From IMG/VR virus record IMGVR_UViG_3300019458_000036, positions 1 through 63,207 of that record: 63,207 bases of DNA. One strand, given 5' to 3'. Both the position numbers and the translations under genes were made by a program. Below are positions 8,000-15,610 of this stretch, one piece after another. Under the pieces are notes generated by a model. That model made no database searches. It saw only the letters and a program-made list of their open reading frames with translations, and was not told the origin of the DNA. Numbering within the stretch: position 1 is the stretch's first letter; each line of letters begins with the position of its first letter. The DNA comes from a virus.

Positions 8000-9307
8000 T
8001 CACCGGTTCCAAGGAATATCGGTCCACCCGTCACCCGCCAGGCCGGCGATCGAGTGAAAGTTAGTGGCGCACTGCCCGGCACGCTGTCCGAGGCACGCGT
8101 CGAAGTGGGCCTGTATCCTGGCCGGGTCGCATGTCCGGAGCCCGGCGCAATTGTCCCCGAGCTCGTTGAAGGCAACCGTCTCGCCGAAGTACACGAAGCC
8201 GCCGTTGGCCCGGATGACGGCATCGAGAAAGCCGCCGTCGTTCACTCCGGGGTCAAACGGGCGGCCCTTGGTGTTGCGGCAATAATGAAAGTTAGCTGGC
8301 CAGGCGCTGATGTTCTTAAACCGGTACTCGTACGTAAAGTCGCCCGGGCAGATGCTGTCGTCGGTGGTCACGTAGCGGACGCCGTTTCCGCGAAACATGT
8401 CGACGTCGATTCGGACATCGTTCTTACCGTAGCAGTGAGGCCCCCAGCCCCGCCCTCGGCACTGATCCATCTCGTTGATCACCTCGACGGCCACGTTGCG
8501 ATACTCGCGAACCACTCCCGCAACCTTTGCCGCCCACTCGTGCTGCTGCGAGACCGGCACGGGACCCTTCAGCGTGCAGTTGGCCACGACGATCACCTGC
8601 GCTCCGGGAATCCTGGCGACGGTGTCGAGAACATGATTGAGCCTATCGAGGTCCCTTGGCACCCGAAGGTATGGCCAGTCGCCGCCCCAGAACTCGGTCT
8701 CCGCACACAGGCGCCGGGTGTTGATACCGCGCGAGAGCATCAGCTGCGTTGACTCGTAGATCTGCCGGTCATCGTGGCTCTCGTCGAGAGTAGCGAATGC
8801 CGAAAAGGACGCCAGCCGGTCCCAGCTGAAGTCCGCGTCTACCCGCGGCCCGAGCCACGGGTCTACGGGGATCGTGGTGGTCGTGGTTACAGGCGTCGGG
8901 CCGGTAGGCCCGGTGTTCTCGCCGCACGCCGCTGCAATCAACACGCAAAAAGGGACAATCAACGTAACTTTTCGCAAACGCACTGCTACTCCTCTCGTCC
9001 CATGACCAGAAACCGCCGAAGGGCCGCCGAGCTTGCTTTCCTCGCGGAGTCGATGTTGCCGATCCAATACAGCCTTGAACTCCCGACTCAGCGTCTCGGA
9101 AGGCTTCTCGAATCCGCGGCCCGCATCGAGAAGTTTCTGGTCGATTATGCGAGCCTGGTCGGCAAGCATGGCGCTTTCATCGTTGAACTCCTTTGGCGTC
9201 AAAGATCCGGGATCTTCCACGCTCACCTTGAAAGCCCGCGACTCGCGCGCGGATGCCTCCGACGCATGCCCACTCGCGATGCCCGATGGCTTGAATGCGC
9301 CGCCCAT
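8000..9307 (-). CDS. fused ORF: N-terminal unknown part plus lipoprotein-like TIM-barrel glycosidase
   Basis: 435 codons open from ATG 9307, which overlaps the upstream stop (TAATG). Residues 1-108 are polar (FKVSVEDPGSLTPKEFNDES). Residues 109-130 read like a bacterial lipoprotein signal (VRLRKVTLIVPFCVLIAAAC then a Gly/Thr/Pro linker). The rest resembles a glycoside hydrolase barrel: LCAETEFWGGDWPYLRVP, VAVEVINEMDQ (Asn-Glu typical of GH clan A acid/base) and FVYFGETVAFNE (possible nucleophile). A GTG at 8983 preceded by GAGGAG can start the lipoprotein alone, giving 327 residues, so two products from one frame are possible. Confidence 0.6.
   Translation of the reverse strand: MGGAFKPSGIASGHASEASARESRAFKVSVEDPGSLTPKEFNDESAMLADQARIIDQKLLDAGRGFEKPSETLSREFKAVLDRQHRLREESKLGGPSAVSGHGTRGVAVRLRKVTLIVPFCVLIAAACGENTGPTGPTPVTTTTTIPVDPWLGPRVDADFSWDRLASFSAFATLDESHDDRQIYESTQLMLSRGINTRRLCAETEFWGGDWPYLRVPRDLDRLNHVLDTVARIPGAQVIVVANCTLKGPVPVSQQHEWAAKVAGVVREYRNVAVEVINEMDQCRGRGWGPHCYGKNDVRIDVDMFRGNGVRYVTTDDSICPGDFTYEYRFKNISAWPANFHYCRNTKGRPFDPGVNDGGFLDAVIRANGGFVYFGETVAFNELGDNCAGLRTCDPARIQAHFDACLGQRAGQCATNFHSIAGLAGDGWTDIPWNR
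8981..8997 (-). promoter_or_regulatory. internal ribosome site and GTG start for the lipoprotein-glycosidase part
   Basis: On the minus strand AGAGGAG is followed by a GTG (8983-8981) at standard spacing. Translation from here would begin exactly with the signal-peptide segment VRLRKVTLIV, which argues that it is used. Confidence 0.5.
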
Positions 9308-9768
9308 TAACGAAACCTCCGAAAATATTTCACGTCCGTTTTAGGTACCGCAATTTTCACCGTCTTCTGACCCGAATCTCGCAATACTGCAAAACGATGC
9401 CTACCATCTGAGAATACCACTTGCTTGTTATCCCAGTGCGGGTGCACAGTCGGGGCCTCGATTTGTTCTCCCGGGTTTGATTTGAGCCAATCTATAAACT
9501 GCTCTCTACGATTGCCGATCTCGTTCTCACCGCTTGGGCTTACTCGATTGTCTTTCTCCCAAGCCGCATCCAATTTTCTCGGGTCTACTTCGACTAGCTC
9601 AAGATTCTCTGACTGCCGAGGTAGCTTGAATGAACGGCCTAGGCCGTAACGAACCTCGCTCGGTGTTTGGCCACCTCGGCTTCCGCGGCCGGTCGTCATG
9701 TCGGTAGGACGAGAAGCGCCCCCTAGGCTGCCGGTGTACTGATTCCCGTGGAACTGTCCATCGCCCAT
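9307..9768 (-). CDS. ParB/sulfiredoxin-fold-like protein with FHGNQY N-terminal motif
   Basis: 153 residues from ATG 9768 (MGDGQFHGNQYTGSLGG); the longer open frame to 10443 is only the shadow of TerL. The C-terminal half has SDGRHRFAVLRDSG, the signature loop of ParB/Srx-type nuclease-like domains, and ends DVKYFRRFR. The N-terminal FHGNQYT motif, also present in the small protein at 44851-45039, is one I recognise from the beginning of assorted phage proteins. Activity is not known; DNA cleavage or nucleotide-dependent modification are possible for this fold. Confidence 0.6.
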   Translation of the reverse strand: MGDGQFHGNQYTGSLGGASRPTDMTTGRGSRGGQTPSEVRYGLGRSFKLPRQSENLELVEVDPRKLDAAWEKDNRVSPSGENEIGNRREQFIDWLKSNPGEQIEAPTVHPHWDNKQVVFSDGRHRFAVLRDSGQKTVKIAVPKTDVKYFRRFR

Positions 9769-9772
9769 TGTG

Positions 9773-11269
9773 CTACCCCCACTCCACCTGACGCACCCGA
9801 GGTGGCCGCGGCGCCATGTCGGGCGGAATGAACGAGAGCACCACCGCGTCGAGCTCGTCGGGCGACGAGACACCTCGTCGAGCCATCTCGTCCTTACCCT
9901 CAATCTGGATCTTACCCGCGCTCGTACGCTTGTAACGAATCTCCACGAGCTGCGCAGCGAGGTCCTCGTCCTCGGGGTCAATGTCCACCTCACCGGCCTC
10001 GAGGCGCTCGCGGAGGCCCCAATACGCCTGCGCGCGGAGATTGGCGAAATGCTCCGGGTCCTTGCTCGGCATGCCGATGTTGATGCCGAGGACCGCGAGC
10101 CGCAGCTCCCGGGCCCGGTCAACGAGGCCCCGCCCGATGCCGATCTCGTCGGCCTTTGCGCACGTGGCTCCGGTTGCCTTGAGCTGGGCCGCGACCTCGC
10201 CGAGGACGGCCATGGTATCGGGGTTCTGGTTGCGGAGCACGATGCGCACCCACCCACCGCGCCGAAGCGCGATGATCGACTTGTTCCCCCCGCCGCCCAC
10301 GTCCACCCCGAGCTCCACCGGCAGCCCGGGCGGGATGCTCTTTTCCTGCGCCTGGCGGATGAGCTGGATCGGGAAGAGCCCGTCGGGCCGGAAGTCGGGG
10401 AATTCGGCCTCGACCTTCGCGAGCCAAAATGCGGACTTCTCACCCCACTCCTTGCGCTTGCGCTCGACCCACGACTTGGAGAGGAGCAACTGCTTGAGGT
10501 CCTCGCTCACCGCCTCGCCCGAGAAGTTCGGCGTGTCCCACGCGCGGATGCGAATGACCCGCCACCCGGAACCCGGCTTGCAGATCTTGGCGAAGTGGCT
10601 CGCCCCGTCCTCTGGGTTCCCGAAAGCCAGCACCCGCGAGGCGTCATTCGTGGCGAGGGCGTCCGCGGCCCGCCACAGGGCCTCGTGCACGCCGGCGGCC
10701 TCGTCGAGGAGGACCAGGACGTAGAAGGCGTGAATCCCCTGGAAGGCTGTCGTGTCGAGGTCGGCGGGCTTGCGGCCGAAAGCCACCAACTCCTCGCGGC
10801 CGTCGGGCATCGGGAGGTGCCACTCAGTTTGGTTGAGCCGCCCCGGGAGCTTGCCCTTCGCGTGCGCGCGCGCGAGCTCCCGCCACAGGATGGCGCGGAC
10901 CTGGCTCCAGCTCGATGCCGTCGTCACGACGAACGCCGTCCCCGGCGGGTGTGTGTCGACCCACCACGCGGCGATGCGGGCCGCGAGCCACGACTTCCCG
11001 GAGGCAAAGCAACTCGGCACTGCCAGCCGGGGCTCGAGGGTCAGGGCCTCGAGAATCTCCGCCTGCTTCGACCAGAGCTCCTCACCGAGGCGCTCGCGGA
11101 TCCAAGCCGCGGGTTGGCGTGACCACTGCCGGCGCTTGATCTTCGCGTGAACGCGCTCGAGCTCCTCGCGCAGGGCAGCGGCCTTCACCTCGGGCGGGGT
11201 CACGTTGGGATCGGGCGCACCCTGTGGCGGATGTGTCCGAACCCACTCGGTGAGCTCTGCAGGGGTCAA
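9773..11269 (-). CDS. terL: terminase large subunit
   Basis: 498 residues. ATPase domain: Walker A SCFASGKS (residues 86-93), Walker B VLVLLDEA (184-191), coupling region AFGNPEDG. Nuclease domain: LGVDVGGGG with Asp 323, then the C-terminal RNase H-like part (KADEIGIGRGLVDRA). It cuts concatemers and pumps DNA through the portal. The only in-frame start is a TTG at 11269 with a poor ribosome site, so coupling or a later start is possible. Follows the small terminase candidate with one small secreted-protein gene in between. Confidence 0.95.
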   Translation of the reverse strand: MTPAELTEWVRTHPPQGAPDPNVTPPEVKAAALREELERVHAKIKRRQWSRQPAAWIRERLGEELWSKQAEILEALTLEPRLAVPSCFASGKSWLAARIAAWWVDTHPPGTAFVVTTASSWSQVRAILWRELARAHAKGKLPGRLNQTEWHLPMPDGREELVAFGRKPADLDTTAFQGIHAFYVLVLLDEAAGVHEALWRAADALATNDASRVLAFGNPEDGASHFAKICKPGSGWRVIRIRAWDTPNFSGEAVSEDLKQLLLSKSWVERKRKEWGEKSAFWLAKVEAEFPDFRPDGLFPIQLIRQAQEKSIPPGLPVELGVDVGGGGNKSIIALRRGGWVRIVLRNQNPDTMAVLGEVAAQLKATGATCAKADEIGIGRGLVDRARELRLAVLGINIGMPSKDPEHFANLRAQAYWGLRERLEAGEVDIDPEDEDLAAQLVEIRYKRTSAGKIQIEGKDEMARRGVSSPDELDAVVLSFIPPDMAPRPPRVRQVEWG

Positions 11270-11317
11270 GGCTGATGTCCCATAAGAGATATTATGTTAA
11301 AAACAACTCAACCTCGC

Positions 11318-11845
11318 TCAACGGCTGCAGAGGCAGTTGAGCTGGCCCACGGTTTGACCTCGGGCGAGAATCTTCCGTCCGGAGCGCAGCTCGACGAAGA
11401 CCCGGAAACCGCCATCGAGCGAGGCATCGAGGCCCTCGATGGGCTCCATGGGATACCTCGGGTCATCTCGCCGAATGACCTCGATGTTTCGGTCGTCGAC
11501 GCCGATCCTCGAGTTGCCCGTGAGGTTGCGCCAGTAGTCGCGCGTGAGCACGATGTGCCACGCCACGGTGCGGCGGTCGAGGTTGCTGATGACGGAGCTC
11601 GAGAAGTAGTCGTCTTGCCCCGAGAGGCGAAGCCGAAACTCGACCTGCTCCGGCAAGAGCGCGAGGTTGCCGTCAACGTAGCAGGTGACCAGCCACGGCG
11701 TATCGGTCCAAGCAAAGATCGACTCGCCGCGGCAGAGGAGGCGAGGCGGACCCTGCGTCGGACCGAAGCGCTGGCGAGGACCTCCACAGTGGGCGAGGGC
11801 GAGCAGCAGGCTAAAGGCGGCGAGGTGAGCAACGTGCAGAGTCAC
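11318..11845 (-). CDS. small secreted protein, unknown
   Basis: 175 residues with a signal peptide (MTLHVAHLAAFSLLLALAHC). The Cys after LALAH looks like a lipobox, but His at -1 is atypical, so signal peptidase I cleavage is as likely. The mature part has FRLRLSGQDDYFSSS and VFVELRSGRKILARGQ, beta-rich. A second frame (11308-11832) over the same bases lacks such features and was rejected. Secreted phage proteins of this kind can act in the periplasm, for lysis or exclusion; nothing specific is shown. Confidence 0.65.
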   Translation of the reverse strand: MTLHVAHLAAFSLLLALAHCGGPRQRFGPTQGPPRLLCRGESIFAWTDTPWLVTCYVDGNLALLPEQVEFRLRLSGQDDYFSSSVISNLDRRTVAWHIVLTRDYWRNLTGNSRIGVDDRNIEVIRRDDPRYPMEPIEGLDASLDGGFRVFVELRSGRKILARGQTVGQLNCLCSR

Positions 11846-11854
11846 GCGAGCCTC

Positions 11855-12115
11855 CTAGTTTGGCTGCAGGGCCTGGAGCTCGGCGGCGAGCTGCAGGGCC
11901 GAGGCAGCGAGCTCCTCGTCGCTCATCGCGTCATACGGGTCGGAGACGAGGAGGTTCAAGGTCTCGGGCGGCTTTCCGTAGACGTAGTGCCAGATCATCC
12001 CCTCGATGCCCGCGGGCACGTCGCCCGAGATGAGGCGCACGCGCAACATCGCCCGGTACTCGGGGTCCTCGAGCAGCCCTCGAAGAAACTCGATCGGGAT
12101 GGCGGGTTGCTTCAC
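11855..12115 (-). CDS. small terminase subunit-like protein (candidate)
   Basis: 86 residues, ATG at 12115; first gene left of the non-coding control region and one gene before TerL. Helical, with GDVPAGIEGMIWHYVYGKPP, a YGKP-type motif I associate with small phage proteins found at the terminase position. No clear DNA-binding helix-turn-helix is visible, so the terminase call rests mostly on position. Confidence 0.5.
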   Translation of the reverse strand: MKQPAIPIEFLRGLLEDPEYRAMLRVRLISGDVPAGIEGMIWHYVYGKPPETLNLLVSDPYDAMSDEELAASALQLAAELQALQPN

Positions 12116-12264
12116 GAGGATATCTTATCACGGAATGAGGGTCCCGGGTCGCACTGAGCGACCCGCTGGTACGCCCGAGATTTACCCTGGAGGCGTTTGC
12201 GAGGAGAGGTCGAGGGATAACGCGGGTTGTAGAGCCGAGGGGTGAGGGTCATCGAAATTCCCTT

Positions 12265-12504
12265 GTAACAATGCGTGTTACTGGCATGTTACGCGAAAAA
12301 AGCTCTAAAGTCCTCATTCTATTATAGTTATATATTATATAACATAATAACATTATAACATATATAATAGAGAAGGAAAGGGCGTTGGGGGGGAGTCGCG
12401 TGAGCCCCGGACCGCCTCCTGGCAGCTCTAGGGGACGCATGTTACACAATTATGTGTTTAGAGAGGGCTTAAAATGTTGAGAGGATTAGGTTTAACGCGT
12501 AACA
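12265..12504. repeat. five TGTTAC boxes (iteron-like)
   Basis: TGTTAC or its complement at 12265-12270, 12276-12281, 12287-12292, 12440-12445 and 12499-12504. The first two form an inverted pair around AATGCG, and TGTTACGCG at 12287 recurs inverted at 12496. Possible binding sites for an initiator or repressor. Confidence 0.5.
12290..12331. repeat. left arm of 42-bp inverted repeat
   Basis: Its reverse complement matches 12591-12632 with one mismatch. Read leftwards the arm contains TATAAT and ends in GAGCTTTTTTCGCG. Confidence 0.9.
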
Positions 12505-12550
12505 GGTGCACCAAAAAGTCGTGTATATGTGTTATCACAGAGGTATAAGA

Positions 12551-12750
12551 GAGGTGTAAGTTAGCCCGAGGCCCGAATTCTATCCACCTAATAACTATAA
12601 TAAAATGAGGACTTTAGAGCTTTTTTCGCGTAGGTACACCCTCGGAGGTGTAAGTTAGCCCGAGGCCCGAAAACTATCACCTAAGGTACACCCTCGGAGG
12701 TGTAAGTTAGCCCGAGGCCCGAATTCTATCACCTAAGGTACACCCTCGGT
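12551..12750. repeat. direct repeats of about 52 bp
   Basis: The core GGAGGTGTAAGTTAGCCCGA starts near 12644 and 12696 (period 52), with a further copy of the GAGGTGTAAG core from 12551 and a partial end copy at 12734-12750 (AAGGTACACCCTCGG). ACACC and GGTGT inside the unit can form a hairpin. Confidence 0.85.
12591..12632. repeat. right arm of 42-bp inverted repeat
   Basis: Inverted partner of 12290-12331. It interrupts one copy of the 52-bp direct repeat: the repeat sequence before it (CTATCCACCTA) and after it (AGGTACACCCTCGG) is contiguous in the uninterrupted copies. Confidence 0.9.
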
Positions 12751-12788
12751 GCTCGGAACGGTGATTCCCGGAAGCCTAGAAGAATCAC

Positions 12789-14834
12789 TCAATACTCCTT
12801 TGGCTTTTCGACTAGGTCGGGGAACATCGTCCTCAGCTTGAACTCCTCAGCGGTGAGCTCTCGGCCGAAGCACCTCACCACGTGGCCTTCAACAAGCTTG
12901 GTGGTCCAACGCCAGCCCTGGAACTTTTTAAACATGATGTTGCGCAGTCGCTCCGTCTCTCGCTTTGTTTGGCGCTCAATGGGCACGCCTAGTAGCTCAA
13001 ACAACTCCTTGTAGGTGAAGGTTATCAAATTTTTTGGATTATCTGGAAATCTCATCGTTGTGCGAATCACGTCAACCCACGGGTCCTCCTCCTCGCGCTC
13101 TTCCTGGTGACTCACAGCCACTGGCCACAGCTCCTCCGGCAACACGAGCGGCTCCTCGCGGTGGGTGAAGGCTTCGGCCCAGAGCTGGTCGCGGTCACGA
13201 GCGATACCCTCGACGTTTTGCCGCGAGCCAACCGTCACTGGCCAAAACCTGCGGTTTCCGGTCGGGTCAGCGAGGTAGCGGTCGCGGTTTGTCGTGCCGA
13301 TGCAGATGAAGGACCTCTTGCGCAGCGAGACCTTCTTACCGTAAGCGGCCCGAGCCTCGTCCTTTTGGCGCGAGAGAAAGGCTTTCACGGCCTCGATCTG
13401 TTTGTCGCGTAGGCCATAGAGCTCGCTGATCTCCACAATCCACTTCTCGGCGGTCTGCTCGATCACCCGCTGAGGGTCGGCGCCCAGGGGCAGGTGGTCA
13501 GTGAACCAATCATACGAGGGACACAGGGCCGCGATGGCGCTTGACTTACCGGTGCCCTGCGGGGACTCGAGGACCAGGAGATTGTCGAACTTGATGCCGG
13601 GCTCCAGGACCCGCCTCACGGCCGCTATCAGCACCTTCCGGCCGACCGCCCTCGTGTACGCCGTGTCCTCTGCCCCGAGGTAGTGGCTCAGCCAGGTGTC
13701 AACGCGCTGAACAGCATCCCAGGGCGGGAGATCGTGAAGGTACATCTGCACCGGGTGGTAGGAGTTTGCGTAGGCGAGGTCCTTGAGGCAGCTCTCGAAG
13801 AGCTCGACGGACGGTAAGAAGCGGTGCTTCCGGTCAATCTCCAGACGCAGGTGGTTGAAGAGATAGTCGTCGACCACGATGGGCAACCCGGTGCCGTTGA
13901 TGAACTCCTCGCGGTTGCCAAAGAGGTTCAGCTGAAAGGTTGCCTCCTCCTTGGCTAGGGCCAACTCGATGTTTTTACGGCAGATGGTGGGTGTTCCGGA
14001 GTTGCCCATGTTGAAACCGTCACGAGTGAAGACACCGCCCAGGATCTTCTTGAGCCCGAGGGCCAGCTTCGGGCAGAGCTTGCGCAGTGCGCTGAACCCT
14101 TCCATGGCGGCTGACTCCTCGAGCCGGTAGGTCGTGTTGAGCTCTCCGAGACGCGTGCCCGTGTCTCCGTCCATGGCGTTGGACGCTGCCTCGATGATCC
14201 ACCTCGCCTCCTCGTGCTTCACGTCAAGCATGCGCAGCATCCCGCAGAGCGGCAGGCCAACTTGGTGGCGAGTTCCACCTTCTGGGTAGTGGCGCACGAG
14301 GTAGGCACACGCGGCTAACAAGATAGCGCGTCGTTTGATCGTCTCGAAAGAGAACTCGGTAAAGGTATCCAGCTGGTCACCGGTCCACTCCACTGGTTCA
14401 TCGGGTTTCTCTCCGATCTTGTCGTGCCACGTGGAGCCAGGCAACATGGTCTGGTGCTCGCGGTCAGTGCGAACCTCGACTAGTGCGTGGCCCGGTGCAT
14501 CTGGATCTTCTATCACGAGGGCCTTGCGCTGAACATCGGATGGGGCGAGCCTATAGAGCCAGTGACTTCTGGGTTTACTGGCGTGACCCCAGGTGCTCGT
14601 GGCCTCCAGGAACGTGTCGGCCACGACAATGGCCTCGTTACAGTCAAGGTCCACGTCAAGCCACTGTTCTCGAAGCTGTAGACCGATGTTGTCTGAGGGT
14701 CCAAAGTCCGAAGCCCGAAAGTCGCGCTCGGGCCATTGGTCATGGTAAGGAGCTTTGGTGTGCTCGCGCAGCGGAACTAGGTTCCAACCGCGCTCGAAGT
14801 AAAGGGTGAGAAGGGTGTCTCGATCGAGAGCCAT
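12789..14834 (-). CDS. primase-helicase: Prim-Pol N-terminus with VapE/SF3-like ATPase
   Basis: 681 residues. N-terminal bifunctional primase-polymerase features: WNLVPLREHTKAP, metal-binding WLDVDLDC (59-65), SHWLYRL and VEVRTDREHQTMLPGSTWHD. The middle part (160-260) is helical. The C-terminal ATPase is of the virulence-associated E type: Walker A ESPQGTGKS (423-431), VEISELYGLRDKQIEAVKAF, GTTNRDRYLADPTGNRRFW. Such proteins prime and unwind phage DNA at the origin. It sits next to the repeat-rich region and is the last gene of the early block. ATG at 14834. Confidence 0.9.
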   Translation of the reverse strand: MALDRDTLLTLYFERGWNLVPLREHTKAPYHDQWPERDFRASDFGPSDNIGLQLREQWLDVDLDCNEAIVVADTFLEATSTWGHASKPRSHWLYRLAPSDVQRKALVIEDPDAPGHALVEVRTDREHQTMLPGSTWHDKIGEKPDEPVEWTGDQLDTFTEFSFETIKRRAILLAACAYLVRHYPEGGTRHQVGLPLCGMLRMLDVKHEEARWIIEAASNAMDGDTGTRLGELNTTYRLEESAAMEGFSALRKLCPKLALGLKKILGGVFTRDGFNMGNSGTPTICRKNIELALAKEEATFQLNLFGNREEFINGTGLPIVVDDYLFNHLRLEIDRKHRFLPSVELFESCLKDLAYANSYHPVQMYLHDLPPWDAVQRVDTWLSHYLGAEDTAYTRAVGRKVLIAAVRRVLEPGIKFDNLLVLESPQGTGKSSAIAALCPSYDWFTDHLPLGADPQRVIEQTAEKWIVEISELYGLRDKQIEAVKAFLSRQKDEARAAYGKKVSLRKRSFICIGTTNRDRYLADPTGNRRFWPVTVGSRQNVEGIARDRDQLWAEAFTHREEPLVLPEELWPVAVSHQEEREEEDPWVDVIRTTMRFPDNPKNLITFTYKELFELLGVPIERQTKRETERLRNIMFKKFQGWRWTTKLVEGHVVRCFGRELTAEEFKLRTMFPDLVEKPKEY

Positions 14835-14852
14835 GTTGGGAAACCTCTAGAG

Positions 14853-14969
14853 CTAGCGCCGAAACATCCGGTCGCGCTCGGCGCGCTGATTTGCCTTGCG
14901 CAGTTCATTGCGAATCTCGGCGAGGACCAAGTATAAGAACCACGCTGAGAGGAGGATCGCCCAAATCAC
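14853..14969 (-). CDS. 38-residue single-helix membrane protein
   Basis: Starts at GTG 14969, which overlaps the TGA of the upstream gene (GTGA). Sequence: VIWAILLSAWFLYLVLAEI helix, then a basic, charged tail. Could be a small holin or membrane-remodelling peptide, but its place among early genes gives no support for lysis. Confidence 0.6.
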   Translation of the reverse strand: MIWAILLSAWFLYLVLAEIRNELRKANQRAERDRMFRR

Positions 14970-15610
14970 GAGAGCTCCGTGAACGCCTGGTGGGCGGTGG
15001 GCGTCACGAAGCACACCTTCACCTCGGGTCGTTCGGCCGCGAGGACCCGCGCGGCGTCGAGGAACCATGTTTCCCATGACCGAAACAGTGCCTCGGTGAC
15101 CGCGCGCGGCTTCTGCCCGAAGCCCGAGTCGTCGAAGAAGTGGCTCTTAGCGACGCCGTCGAATCCCGCCAGGCGGATGTCGGTGTAGCCCAGCCACACC
15201 GCAATCTCGAGGGCAAAGAGTCCGCAGAACGGCGCCCACGACCCCTCCTCGAGGTTCAGCTGAAACACCGGCCGCCGGCGCGGTAACACGAGGTGTGTTA
15301 TCGTGACAAGCTCCATGTTCGAGGCCCGCGGCCCGAGGTCCGGTACTTGCTGCGCTACCCTCGGCAGCGGCATCCACAGCCGCCACGGCGGCTGACAGCC
15401 TTGCCGGCCGTCGCGAATGTCGATGTAGTTGGCCGCGTCGACGATCACCCGATCCTCGCAATCAGGAAACCGGAGCCAGGAGCGATTGAGCCCGATGAGA
15501 TCTATGCCCGGTTTGGGCTCGAACTCGCCCAGACTGGGTCCGCAGCCGAGAAGATACACCGCGCCGTGGTTGCGGGTATTTTTCAGCAGGCTAACGTTGA
15601 CTGGAATCAC
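14966..15610 (-). CDS. DUF115/MptE-like or sugar transferase-like protein
   Basis: 214 residues from GTG 15610 (overlap GTGA with the HTH gene upstream). Motifs VYLLGCGPSLGEF, IDLIGLNRSW, RVIVDAANYIDI and IRLAGFDGV resemble Rossmann-like domains of the DUF115/MptE and glycosyltransferase-like group often carried by phages with surface or base sugar modification. Substrate unknown. The glycosyltransferase-like gene at 18109-18996 lies in the same operon. Confidence 0.5.
   Translation of the reverse strand: MIPVNVSLLKNTRNHGAVYLLGCGPSLGEFEPKPGIDLIGLNRSWLRFPDCEDRVIVDAANYIDIRDGRQGCQPPWRLWMPLPRVAQQVPDLGPRASNMELVTITHLVLPRRRPVFQLNLEEGSWAPFCGLFALEIAVWLGYTDIRLAGFDGVAKSHFFDDSGFGQKPRAVTEALFRSWETWFLDAARVLAAERPEVKVCFVTPTAHQAFTELS

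Larger units (their letters stand above)
12116..12788. other. 673-bp non-coding region, probable origin/control region
   Basis: No convincing gene. It holds an AT-rich stretch (12313-12370), a 42-bp inverted repeat pair, 52-bp direct repeats and five TGTTAC boxes. It divides the primase end of the early block from the start of the late block (terminase). Such a layout fits a replication origin and/or late promoter-terminator region. No promoter with a good -35 element was found; TATAAT-like hexamers are frequent because of the AT content. Confidence 0.6.

Noticed and set aside
9773-11122. Long plus-strand open frame of about 450 codons
   Set aside because: Antisense shadow of TerL in GC-rich DNA; TerL has all motifs.
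12249-12449. 66-codon open frame across the non-coding region
   Set aside because: It runs over the inverted-repeat arm and AT-rich stretch, has no ribosome site and odd composition; more likely chance.
12116-12788. tRNA or other structured RNA gene
   Set aside because: No cloverleaf or known RNA pattern found by eye; repeats explain the apparent structure.
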